Part shown: positions 1 through 9,904 of the stretch, piece by piece
How the letters are laid out: each line of letters opens with the position of its first letter
How positions within the stretch are numbered: the stretch's first letter is position 1
Position numbers and translations under genes: made by a program
NCBI GenBank assembly: GCA_021401465.1
Contig: JADDMT010000094.1
Span: 50,545-114,544, forward strand
DNA: 64,000 nucleotides
DNA from: Teratosphaeria epicoccoides
Lineage: Eukaryota; Ascomycota; Dothideomycetes; Mycosphaerellales; Teratosphaeriaceae
Reading direction: 5' to 3'
Notes under the pieces: generated by a model
Databases searched by the model: none
Seen by the model: the letters and a program-made list of their open reading frames with translations, nothing else
What the model was told of the DNA's origin: nothing

Positions 1-319
1 CTGAGGCTCCACCTCTGCGCCATGGAGTGCACGACGGCGCGGGGCAGGGCTCTCAGCTGGGCGGGTGATCTTGCTGTTAGCCTCCTTGTCGTTGTCGTGC
101 CGCTTCGTGAGCGAGCCAAACAGCTTGCTCAGCCTGCTGCTCCTGGTGTTGCTTGCGTCAGGACTCATTTCGATGTCTCTCCCCTGGTTGAATCAGCTTC
201 TTCAGACACCGGCCCAGCTTTTGAAGTCTGTGCTAGAGACTTTGCAGATTGCCTGGTCGTCTCTGGGCCCCCTGTCTCGGTGCTCGATGGACCGGAGAAG
301 GCGACGGAGACGGACTCAC

Positions 320-913
320 CTGGTGCGGTGGCCCGATTGCCGCACGATCCCACGGATACAGGACGCAAGCAAATGCACACTTCCAGGTAGACAGCCTGAT
401 CCCACACTGCTTGCAGGACCACTTCCAGATGCACTTCCTGCAGAATCGGTGGCCGCAAGAAACGCGGACTGGATCTCGGAACTCGCTCAGACAGATGGCG
501 CACTTCGAGTCGGAACTGCGCCGCCGTGGGCTGCGGTGACTGTCGTCGCTGGTGGCGTTGCTTGGTGCACGGATGACCCCGCTAGTGTCAATGCTGTCCT
601 GAGGATCAGTCGCTTCGGCTGCGACTACGTCCGGCCATGGAGACTCGAAATGGGAAGGGTGAGGACAGTGGAACGCCGTTCCACTCCCAAGTTGCAACGT
701 TGGATGGATGCACACTATGCAGAAGGTGTGCCCACAAGCGAGTGTCTGCGGATTGCTGTAAGGGCCGTTGCAGATACGACAGACCAACGGATGGTTGTAT
801 GTAAAGTGGCCTACAATGTGACTCTGCGCACGAACGTCTTTTTCGGTGCTGCCGGTTTGCGGATTTTGGCGTCGCGAGTCCTCTGAACTTTGCTTGTCTG
901 AAGATGTTGACAT
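320..913 (-). CDS. Double-RING zinc-finger protein (3' end unresolved)
   Basis: The frame opens at an ATG at 913 and reads about 198 codons to a strong GTGAGT donor that starts at 319. Two RING-like clusters are visible. The first begins CRIC and continues with ACGHTFCIVC. The second begins CAIC and continues with SCGHRFCRKC, then a CKQC pair. RING domains of this C3HC4 type usually act in E3 ubiquitin ligases, so a ubiquitin-transfer role is inferred. The last metal ligands of the first RING are irregular (CPHP rather than CPxC). After the donor no acceptor gives a clearly better frame; the most natural ones run to a stop near 160, and another open frame continues off the left edge. The 3' structure is therefore uncertain and the gene may be incomplete here. 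It is on the same strand as SYM1. Confidence 0.6.
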
Positions 914-1386
914 GTCGAAAGTCTGAGTTCAGATGCAATATGTTGTTTTGGTGCCCGCTAGCGCATGTGAATGTCGAGAGGCGCGTGACTGTTGGTCCGG
1001 GGCCACGGTCGCCGGATCCTGCTTTCATAAGCGATCGGCTGTGTGCTGCTTGTGAAGGTGCCCTCACTAATAATGCTCGCACGAAGTTCTGCCGTTTGCG
1101 GTATGTAGTGAGTTGGATGGTGAGGATCAGAGGGGAGAAGGAGATGTTGAGCGGGCTTATCATTTGCTGCTCATACTGCAGGAAGCAGCAAACCTGAGCC
1201 GGATCTGAACCACGCCTGCTTGCCGGCTAACCGTCTTCACGCTTGCCCATTATGCCTCTGCCGTGTGCAACGATGCTTCCCATTGCCGAGAAACAGGGTC
1301 TCCTCCATGAGCGCCCGGCCGTACTGTACATGCAGCCGAATATGACACAACCTCAGTCTGATGGGCCCCTATTCATCGACCGTGTA
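914..1386. other. Intergenic, no gene seen
   Basis: This stretch separates the RING gene from the SYM1 stop codon. Base composition matches the host genes, and I see no repeat, RNA gene or convincing reading frame in it. Confidence 0.5.
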
Positions 1387-2067
1387 CTAGACGTCCGGAG
1401 GATAGGTCGTCTCAGAAAGGGCGTCGGCGCTTGGCTGACTATTGAGGTAGCTAAGGTAGCAATTCCATCCTGATGCTGTCAGTGAATCATCCGTGTGGCT
1501 CGAAGGATGCCACGCTCACCCAGGGAGATGATGTTGACCACCAACACCCGATGCTCCAGGGGCACGAATTTGAAATTGGTGAATTGCACGGCGGGCCAGA
1601 GCATCCAGTTCTTCTGCAAGGCGGTGAGGTAGGTGGTGTCCAGCTTCTTCTTGGGGTCGGAGCCCTCCATGACGGCCATGGTGCTCAGAAAGACGAACAG
1701 GTTGCCGCTGGCGAAGATGCACTGGTCGGCGGCGACTCGGGCGAGAATCTCCAGGTTGGGTCGGGCGGGAAATACGACTTTGCGCTGCAGGAAGGCGAAC
1801 CAGGTGGTGGCGGCGGGACCGAAGACGCAGCCGCCGTAGACAGCCATGCGGGCGGTGCGGGCGAGGTCGTGGTTGTGGAGGCCGCGGCGCTCGACGCCTT
1901 GTTGGGCCATGGTGTCGCCGGTGGCGAAGAGAACGGCGGTGGTGATGGACTGGGTGAGGAGGGGGCGACGGGCGAGACTGGCTTGGTACCTTGATGCCGT
2001 CAGTCAGTTGGGCCATGGCATACATGAATACTGGCGCCGCGTCGTACCAGCGCAGAACACCGGCCAT
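1387..2067 (-). CDS. SYM1: Mpv17/PMP22 family inner-membrane protein, Sym1-like
   Basis: Three exons can be joined: 2067-2048, 1989-1520 and 1469-1387, giving 190 residues. Intron 1 (58 bp) has a CTGAC branch site and restores the typical opening LRWYQASLARRPLLTQS. Intron 2 (50 bp) restores the family ending GWNCYLSYLNS. Further family marks are TGDTMAQQ, YGGCVFGPAATTWF, ADQCIFA and WPAVQFTNFKFVP. Sym1/Mpv17 proteins are four-helix membrane proteins, in yeast of the mitochondrial inner membrane and needed for growth on ethanol under heat stress. The ATG at 2067 is used because the frame upstream has no other ATG. The start lies near the AT-rich edge of the repeat island, so the promoter region may be short or altered. 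Confidence 0.9.
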
Positions 2068-2089
2068 GTCGACTGCTTCGTTCAATATT

Positions 2090-2648
2090 TGATTCGAATA
2101 TTACTATTATTATTGACTCAACACAATGTGCCTACACGCCGAGCGCCAATGATCCTCCCCTCCCCAAGTCGAGGTATCTACCTAGGTAGCTAGTAAGCAA
2201 GTGACTTTCAAAGAGGAAGCGCCAGTCGCTCCTTGAAACACATGTGCATTGACGTCGATGTGCAGCCCAAGCGGCGGTCCAAATGTGCTATCAGAAATTA
2301 GCAATGAGTGCTAATATCGTTGTTGTTATTACGATGCTACATCAGATAAATAACTATTTACACTAGCGCAAGTATGTATAGGAAGCTATAGCTACTAGAT
2401 TCTACTAGTACTATGTTAAAATCTAGGAGATAGTCATGTAAGAGAACAGACAATCTTTAGTTATAGGTACCTTATAAGGTAGCTTAACAATTAGGGCTTC
2501 TGTAAATATATACCCTATATTAGAGGCAAAGTTATAGTAAAGGTTAACTTACCTTATAGAACACTAATATTAGTACTAGTAGTCTACTAATAAGGAGATA
2601 CTTAATGTATTATCTACTAATACATATAATATAAGTAGTAGAACATTA
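2090..2648. other. AT-rich transition into the repeat island, no gene seen
   Basis: From about 2090 the sequence becomes AT-rich, and from about 2290 it takes on the TA/CTAG-rich look of the RIP-mutated repeats. No intact reading frame or recognisable domain is visible. Confidence 0.5.
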
Positions 2649-2809
2649 TAAAGGACTAGTATTAAGGAAGCAACATAATTGTGTACAATATATCTAAGAA
2701 GGTACAAGACTAGCTACAAAGGTATACTCGCTACATAAGTTAGGTTACTAAGTCATGTAGGGTTATCTGACTTGTAATAAGACAACTCGAGTAGTAGTAT
2801 GCTATGACA
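2649..2809 (+). repeat. Direct repeat C, left copy (possible LTR)
   Basis: This roughly 160-bp block recurs in the same orientation at 9144-9300. Both copies begin TAAAGGACTAGTATTAAGG and end near CTATGACA. The two copies bracket the family A complex, so they may be the LTRs or remnants of a third, mostly degraded element (C) into which family A inserted. The TG..CA ends expected of an LTR are not clear. Confidence 0.6.
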
Positions 2810-3178
2810 TTACCCTACCCCTCAGATTGTTAAGGTCCTCTAAGACTAACATTTGCCATTACACGAGCAAAGGTAATATTATCCTCTATATTATTGTCTA
2901 TACTTGTATCTATTATATAATCTCCTTGTGTTATAGTAGCTAGATCATGAGTTTCCGCTTAACAAGGAACTATGGCGCTAGTCTTAGCTGTCGGCAAGGC
3001 AGCTAGGGCTAGTGTTAAGGCAGATGACTAGTAAAGGTTACAAGGTACTTACGTAGGCTATAATACTAGCACTCTTAATGCTAGCGGCAACTATACTAAC
3101 GTTACTAACATTGACAATATTAGTGTCTCTAGCGATGCTAAGGACATGCCTGTAGTCTCTGTTAGTGACATGGCTACA

Positions 3179-3576
3179 TGTCATAAGGGTAGGTACTAAT
3201 AGCAGGAAGGGGATTAGGTGTTAGACTCGCAGAGTAGTAAAGAATATCGACAATAGCAATTAACCTTGTAACTGACTATCCCCTAGGGAAAGGGAATTAA
3301 ATTAAGCACAAAGCTCCTAACTACCTGTCCTGAAGCTATCCCTATATACTAGAGAGACAGGGCAGTTCTACTAGGTCTATTAACAGACCTGTTAGACCTA
3401 TGTCTATAGATCTGTAGACTAACCCTACAGATCTAGGTGTCTGTTCTTACGTGACAGATCCTTTCTCCTATGCAAGCCTATAGATCTAGGTGTCTATCCT
3501 TACATGACAGATCCTTTCTTCCTAGCATGTGTTATGACTTATGCCATAGTACTTATAACTTATGACCTTTATGACA
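3179..3576 (-). repeat. Family A LTR, minus orientation
   Basis: This is the reverse complement of the A1 5' LTR. It begins TGTCATAAGGG and ends ATGACA, and is followed by the complement of the polypurine tract at 3577-3594. It is therefore the 3' LTR of a second, inverted family A copy whose internal part is missing. Only about 20 bp separate it from the plus-strand LTR at 3597, so the two form a large hairpin. Confidence 0.75.
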
Positions 3577-3596
3577 CTATCCCCCTCTTAGCCTTA

Positions 3597-4037
3597 TGTC
3601 ATGAGTGTTAGGAGTACTGTAGGTTACAGGATCATAAGAGTCCTAAGTACTATAAGTCATAGGCATAGCTATAGGAGAAAGGATCTATTACGTGAGGATA
3701 GATCCCTAGATCTGTAGGGTTAGTCTACAGATCTATAGGCCTATAGGGGAGAAGGGATCTGTCATGGGATAACAGACCCTTAGATCTATAGGGTTAGTCT
3801 ACAGATCTATAGACATAGATTTATTAGGTCTGTTAACAGATCTAACAGAGCTACTCTATCTCTCTAGTATATAGGGATGGCTTCAGGACAGGCAGTTAGG
3901 AGCTTCGTGCTTAATTTAATTCCCTCTCCCTAGGGGATAGTCAGTTATAAGGACAATTACTATTGTCGATATTCTTTACAGCTCTACGAGTCTAATACCT
4001 AGTTACCTTCCTGCTATTAGCACCTACCCTTATAACA
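3597..4037 (+). repeat. Family A 5' LTR (A1)
   Basis: 441 bp, starting TGTCATGAG and ending TTATAACA, the RIP-altered form of TTATGACA. It matches 37601-38041 in length and nearly throughout in sequence. Confidence 0.85.
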
Positions 4038-4199
4038 TTTTGAGCACTACTTCTAAGGAAGTATCAGGGGACTCGTTAAGCGCTTAACATACGCCTATGT
4101 TAAGTAGTTCTTTAGCTGTTAGTTTAACTTCTAGTAACAGTTAACTAACACTACGAGAACAAGTTGCTACTATACCTTAAATTACGTAGTAGCTTGAAT

Positions 4200-6952
4200 C
4201 CATTTACCTTAGTAAGATGGCTCTAGCATCTGTCGCAGGTTTAACTACTAGGAATAGACATGGCAACAACGGCTTTAAGATAGGAAGCCCTACAGAGTTT
4301 ACAGGGTAACGATCTCAAGTTAAGATGTTTATCCTATAATGCTAGTTAGCATTTAACGTAGATACGGAACAGTTTATAACACATCATAAGCAAATGATGT
4401 ATATTGTCTCTTACCTAAAGGGACTAGCGTTCGAGTTTATCTAGCCTCATCTGACAGATTATCTAGATTACGTTAGTAACGTTGAAGCCAGGAAGACGAC
4501 AACTAGGGAGATTCTTAACTTAGACAAGTCTTTGTTTAAGGCGTTACGCGAAGCTTTCAGGCTTAGTAATGAGCAATAAGAGGCCGAGAGAGCTCTCCTA
4601 GGAATCTAGCAGAAGGGTTCCGCTATTAAGTACTACGCGGACTTTTAGACCCTCTCTGCTTAAGTCGACTAGAATGATAATGCTTTAGCCGCTTAGTTCT
4701 ACTAGGGACTAAAGGAGACGGTTAAAGACAAAATTACCTAAGGAGATCGGCTAACGACATTCAAGGAGATGAGCGATCTCGCGATTAGAATTAATAATCG
4801 CATCTAGGAATAACAGCAAGAACGACAACATGGAAATCGCAAGCTAGTATAGGCTAACCATAAGGTCTAACGATTAGCACTAAAATGGCGAAGCGATTAC
4901 TATAGTCTCTAACCTATAGAGTTAGATGCGACTAAGGGGCGTCTAAGGAATAGACCCTAAGGAAAGCTGCAGAAGGGCTCTCCTCCCTAGAATAGTCTAA
5001 AGAAGCCATTCGACAAGAGTAATCTCGAGTGCTATAACTGTAGAAAGAAAGGACACTTTGCTCGCGAGTGTTTTGCTAAGAAGTAACGACAGGAACTGCC
5101 TAGGATAGAGCAGGCTCGCGCGACAACGACGGCACCTAAGCAAAAGGCCGCTACTACTCGAGAACTAGACTATGCCGCACTTACTTAGACTACGTGCTAT
5201 GACGACGATTGTCGAATTCACATGAGTAATAAAGATGGTTCTAGATAGTACCCTAGCCGAAACAAGGCATAGTTAATCTATGCGCTAAGGGGTACACCTT
5301 CTAGTACAACAGTCCTAGGGCAACAGGAGCTAGAAGAAGAAGAAGAAGGTTTAGACGACAACTACGAGATTGTCGAAGCCGTCATTCCTGATTCCAAGGA
5401 AGACGAGAGCATAGAGTAATAGGCCATGCTGCCGCATGACATCAGGCTCGATATTATCCGAATTATACAGAACTAGTAGGCTTAAGCTTGCCTATAGATT
5501 AATAGAGTACAACACGTCGACTAGCTTTAGTATGACAAACTAGCCGACTATATGCAACGACACCTAAGGAGACTACTAGTTATAGCTTAACCTCACGCGC
5601 ATCAGAAAGTTGTCTAAGAAATTGTACCGTTCGGGGTAGAGTTTACGCCCTAGGGAGGCTACCTAACCTACGAAGGTATTCAGATTTCACGAGCGCTATA
5701 ACTCCGAGTCTATTACTTAAAGATAGAGTACGCAAGAAATGCGTAGGAACAGCGAGGCTAAGAACGAGAACGACCTCTTAGGCTAGAAAACAGTAACGCT
5801 TAGAGAAGAAGCCAAGACCGCACGATCCCTAAACTAGTCCGTGAAGACAGTTATTCAGGAAACGACAAGGTCCGCTAGAATTAGACCTACAGACAGACTA
5901 GATAGGGCTGTAACAATGTGCCGCGATTAGCGCCAGATACGCGAACAACCTTAGAGTATAGGTGCATATCGACGAGACACTAGCTAGGGCCTTAATAGAT
6001 TCAGGATATACTAGAATCTTCATGACGCCTAAGTTCGCTAGGACAGCTAGGATAAAGCTACAGGCGAAGACGAATGCTTTCTTGCTACAAGCGATTAATA
6101 GAAAGCCGGCTATGTACAACTAAGGAGTAGTTGACGAAGAGACCGAGATGATGCCTCTGCGGATAGGACGCTACTAAGAGATGCTCTAGTTCGACATCAC
6201 GGAGTTACTAGGCTTAGATGTAGTACTAGGGTTACTATAGCTAAGAAACGCTAACCCCTATCTCGACTAGAAGAATGAGAGGATCTAGTTCCCGGAACTC
6301 TCAAGATTAATACCTCTACCTATAGTGCACGACATACTAGGCAAGATCGAAATATGTGCTATGACTTTAAGCAAGATAGTAGCTGCTATCAAGGATCTAG
6401 AACAGGAATTACACGTCCTATAGGTTAAAGTAACGCAATTAGAAGTCAAGGTCGAATTCATAGTTCCTGATGAGTATAAAGAGTTCGCTACTCTTTTCGA
6501 GGAAGAACCTGACTAAGAAGCTCTGCTAGAACACTAGGAGTAGGACTACGGGATACCCTTACTTACTAGCAAGACACTAACGAAGCAATCAGTTCGCCTG
6601 TTATTAGTAGCGAAACTAGAGATTCTCCGGAAATACCTAGAAGACAACCTCTAGAAAGGCTTCATCCGCGAGTCGTAGTCCCTAGCCGGATATCTAATCC
6701 TGTTTGTGCCTAAGGGGGAAGATAACTAGCGACTCTGCGTAGATTATCGTGGATTAAACGACATCACGATAAAGAATAGTTATCTAGTTCCTTTACTCTT
6801 AGAATTACAGGACTACCTACAAGGAGCAATGTAGTTCTCGAAGTTCGACATACCTAGAGCGTATAACTGAATTCGAATTAAGGAAGGCGAAGAATAGAAG
6901 ACTACGTTCCGAACTAGGTTTAGACACTACGAGTACATAGTCATGCCATTTA
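4200..6952 (+). pseudogene. A1 Gag-protease-RT remnant
   Basis: The reading frame is collinear with A2 but broken by many TAG/TAA codons. An intact CCHC zinc knuckle (C-x2-C-x4-H-x4-C, CYNCRKKGHFAREC) lies at 5030-5071 and marks the end of Gag. The aspartic protease region follows around 5950-6250. The start of RT is recognisable near 6700-6900, where a frame reads LRVDYRGLNDI-like residues. Homology to A2 stops near 6952. No product is expected. Confidence 0.75.
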
Positions 6953-7019
6953 CATCTACGCCGACTGCAAACAGAAGCACGACTTGACCTGCAGTTCTAT
7001 TAGCAGAACATGGCATAGT

Positions 7020-7470
7020 ACGCGAATCGTAAGAGAATTAAGGGACTAATTCTAAAGGAGGGGGACAAGGTGTATCTCCTCTGCTGTCACATCAAATCGG
7101 ACAAGCCGAGTAAAAAACTAGACGCTGTAAAACTAGGACCATTTAGGATCAAGGCTAAGAAGGGACTAGTTAATTTTGAGTTACAGCTACCCGAGCAGAT
7201 AAGAATACACCTAGTGTTCTATGTCTCTCTGCTAGAACAAGTAGCGCTAGACGCCGCACTGTAATCAGAACCCTTACTACTCGACCCTAAAGTAGAAGAA
7301 CCGGAGTACACTGTTAAGAGGATTATCGACACTCGCTAGCGGGACGGACAGCGAGAGTACTTAGTAAAATGGGAAGGATATGGGAGTACCGAGAATACCT
7401 AGGAACCCCTAGAACATCTGCGAAACTGTTAGCAAAAGATACGGAGTTTCGAGAAAGGAACGAACCTAGG
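7020..7470 (+). pseudogene. A1 integrase C-terminal domain plus chromodomain remnant
   Basis: A 64-codon open stretch at 7070-7264 contains EGDKVYLLCCHIKSDKPSKK, KLGPFRIK and FYVSLLE, typical of the end of Ty3/gypsy integrases. After a stop it continues into EEPEYTVKRIIDTR, YLVKWEGYG and LEHLRNC, a chromodomain, which defines a chromovirus. Stops sit where Gln or Trp is expected. Chromodomains of this group guide integration into heterochromatin (family knowledge). Confidence 0.8.
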
Positions 7471-7479
7471 AAGAAGATC

Positions 7480-8098
7480 CTAAGCTACGACTAGACTCCT
7501 GCGGGACGCTGTCGACTAGCTCGGCTATCACGCTATCCAGGAAACCCTAATATGAGGCGTTAGCGAAACCCTCTATTACGCTCTATGTCGTAGGACTAAG
7601 AGCGAGACCCGCGGAAGGATCTAGGTCAAGGAGAAACCCAGCCTGCGAGAGAGCTTGTTCCTCGGCCTCATCCTCCCTGATCTCACGCTCCTTAAGAGCG
7701 CGACTATCCTCGACCTCCTAGTCGACTATGTCTAACTGTTTTCGAAGACGCATCTCCTTTACATGTGCCTCTATCATCTTCTGCGAAGCCTCGGCTAGGA
7801 CTGCCTTCGCACGATCGAGATTAGCAATTAGTCTTTTCCGCTAATCGCCTAACTTCTTCTATTTGACCTCTGTTACCTTCGCATCGTAACTCCGACAGTT
7901 ACTAAAGTGACATTACGAACATTTCCCTAAGGAAATGTGTACCTAACAAACAAGTTTTAACTCTTGACACCGAGTGTAGGACTTCATGCTGTCCTAGCCC
8001 TAACGATAGATTCGATTCGCGCGGCGTTTACGTTTCTGCGTTAAAGGGGCGTTAGTGTCTAGAATAACACAAGGCAGTAATGTAGAAAGAGAAGACAT
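7480..8098 (-). pseudogene. Family A antisense accessory gene, Cys-rich plus coiled coil (RIP-broken)
   Basis: On the strand opposite gag-pol, one frame opens at an ATG at 8098 and runs about 200 codons, broken only by TAA/TAG codons. It starts MSSLSTLLPCV, then a basic stretch QKRKRRANR. A Cys cluster follows: RCQEL, LVC, GKCS, then CHFSNC. A charged coiled-coil segment comes next (RAKAVLAEASQKMIEAHVKE, LKEREIREDEAEEQALSQ). From memory it resembles Cys-rich plus coiled-coil hypothetical proteins common in filamentous ascomycete annotations; this was not searched. A zinc-binding nucleic-acid role is a guess. The 3' end is uncertain because frames overlap the chromodomain end. Confidence 0.6.
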
Positions 8099-8180
8099 TA
8101 CAGCGTAAAAAAAAAAGTGACAAGAGAAACCTCGCACTAATAAGGTAGCTTAGGGACAAGCTAGGCTAAGAGGGGGATAG

Positions 8181-8640
8181 TGTCATAAGTGTCAGGAGTA
8201 CTGTCTAGAGTACTATAGGATACAGGATCATGAGGGTCCTAAGTACTATAAGTCATAGTATAGTTATAGGAGTGCTATAAGTTATAGGCATAGTTATAGG
8301 AGAAAGGATCTGTCACGTGAGGACAGATCCGTAGGCCTACAAGGAAGAAGGGATCTGTCATGGGATAACAGACTCTTAGATCTGTAGGGTTAGTCCACAG
8401 ATCTGTAGACACGGATCTATTAGGTCTGTCGACAGATCTAACAGAGCTGCTCTGTCTCTCTAGTATATAGGGATAGCTTTAGGATAGGCAGTTAGGAGCT
8501 TCGTGCTTAATCTTAATTTAATCCTCTCTTGCTTAGAGGAGAGTCAGTTACAAGGTTAACTGCTATTGTCGATATTCTTCATAGCTCTGCGAGTCTAACA
8601 CCTGATCCCCTTCCTGCTATTAGTACCTACCCTTATGACA
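8181..8640 (+). repeat. Family A 3' LTR (A1)
   Basis: 460 bp, starting TGTCATAAG and ending CTTATGACA. It is directly preceded by the purine-rich tract AGAGGGGGATAG, as expected for plus-strand priming. It is slightly longer than the 5' LTR owing to a short internal duplication. Confidence 0.8.
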
Positions 8641-9072
8641 GTGTTAGACTTGCAGAGCTATGAAGAATATTGACAATAGTAGTTAACCTTGTAACTAACT
8701 ATCCCCTAGGGAAAGGGAATTAAATTAAGCATGAAGCTCCTAACTACCTGTCCTAAAGCTATCCCTATATACTAGAGAGATAGAGTAGCTCTGTTAGATC
8801 TGTCGATAGAACTAACAGACCTATGTCTGTAGATCTGTAGACTAACCCTATAGATCTAAGGGTCTGTTATCCTATAACAGATCCCTTCTTCCTTGTAGGC
8901 CTATAGATCTATAGACTAACCCTATAGATCTAGGGATCTATCCTTATGTGACAGATCCTTTCTCCTATGACTATGCTTATGACTTATAGTACTCCTATAA
9001 CTATACCTATAACTTATAGTACTTAGGACTCTTATGATCCTAAAACCTATAGTACTCCTAACACTCATGACA
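8641..9072 (-). repeat. Family A LTR, minus orientation, end-truncated
   Basis: This is the reverse complement of the family A LTR and abuts the A1 3' LTR directly. It lacks roughly 35 bp at the junction side and ends at TCATGACA at 9072. With the LTR at 3179 it frames A1 between two inverted LTRs of its own family. Confidence 0.75.
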
Positions 9073-9143
9073 TGATGCCTGTAATTACTCTTAGTTAATA
9101 AGCACTTTGTGTTATTAAAAAATGAAGGTAGTACATGATAATG

Positions 9144-9300
9144 TAAAGGACTAGTATTAAGGAAGCAACAGAATTATGTATGATATATCTAAGAAGGTAT
9201 AGGACTAGCTATAAAGGTATACTAGCTACATAAGTTAGGTTACTAAGTTATGCGAGGTCATCTAACTTGTGACAAGACAGAGTAGTAGTATACTATGACA
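9144..9300 (+). repeat. Direct repeat C, right copy
   Basis: Same orientation and start motif as 2649-2809, ending CTATGACA. Differences between the copies are mainly C/T and G/A changes, as expected from RIP. Confidence 0.6.
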
Positions 9301-9808
9301 AACATTATAGTAGTAACATATTTCCCCTTACTATAAGAAGAAAACTACTACTATAAGTTAGTAACTACTCTTAAAAGTAAATTCTACTAGTGCTAGTAGT
9401 AGTAGCTTAGGTTTAGCAAAGTTAGTAGTTAATTCTTTGGCTATTTTAGTACTTTATTAATACTTATATTATAGTAATTTAAGGGTGTAATAGAGTAAGT
9501 TAGTAGTAGTAAGAAGGAATTACTTATACTTAAGCTAGTAATAGTATTGTAGTTATAGTAGCAAGTGTCTGTGAATTCATTTTTAGTAGCAAGCGTCTGT
9601 GAAGTCATATTTCATAGTGACTAGCTCACTTTGAGCAAACATGTGATATCAAAAAACACCTGCATGTAGAATTAGCTTTGCATGGTCGGCGTGGGCCGTG
9701 GTGAGAGCCCTAAGTCCGGCTTTGCAGGCCGGCTTTAGCGTGTCTGGACGCGTCTTCGAACGCGTTCTATGAGTAGTCGCTACCTACCTCCAGGCGACTC
9801 ACCGACGA
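9301..9808. other. AT-rich to GC-rich transition, no gene seen
   Basis: RIP-like AT-rich sequence continues to about 9650, with no recognisable domain. After that the composition turns host-like and the stretch serves as upstream DNA of PRI2. Confidence 0.5.
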
Positions 9809-9890
9809 CTGACCGCCACTTCACACCCGCCTGACCGCCACTTCACACCCGCCTGACCGCCACTTCACACCCGCCTGACCGCCACTTCAC
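9809..9890 (+). repeat. 22-bp tandem repeat immediately upstream of PRI2
   Basis: Three full 22-bp units (9809-9830, 9831-9852, 9853-9874) and a partial fourth (9875-9890), each starting CTGACCGCCACTTCAC. The full copies are identical. The array ends 14 bp before the PRI2 ATG, so it falls in the 5' UTR or core promoter. Confidence 0.9.
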
Positions 9891-9904
9891 CGACGGCAGG
9901 CAGC

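Larger units (their letters stand above)
3597..8640 (+). mobile_element. Ty3/gypsy chromovirus A1, internally deleted and RIP-mutated
   Basis: The element has a 5' LTR (3597-4037), internal Gag, protease and partial RT sequence, integrase C-terminus with chromodomain, an antisense frame, a polypurine tract just before 8181, and a 3' LTR (8181-8640). Compared with A2, collinearity stops near 6952 within RT, and the remaining sequence resumes at the integrase C-terminus. RT thumb, RNase H and integrase core are missing. All frames carry TAG/TAA stops of CpA-to-TpA type, so the element is dead. It lies between the direct repeats C. Confidence 0.85.

Noticed and set aside
1473..1994. 173-codon Gly/Glu-rich plus frame over SYM1
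   Set aside because: Antisense shadow of the SYM1 exon 2.
5898..6119. 73-codon minus frame in A1, also present in A2 (39902-40123)
   Set aside because: It lies opposite the protease region of gag-pol; being open in both copies reflects copy similarity, not an independent gene.
2200..9650. CRISPR array, tRNA or rRNA genes
   Set aside because: No regular spaced repeats or cloverleaf-like segments were seen here or elsewhere in the window.
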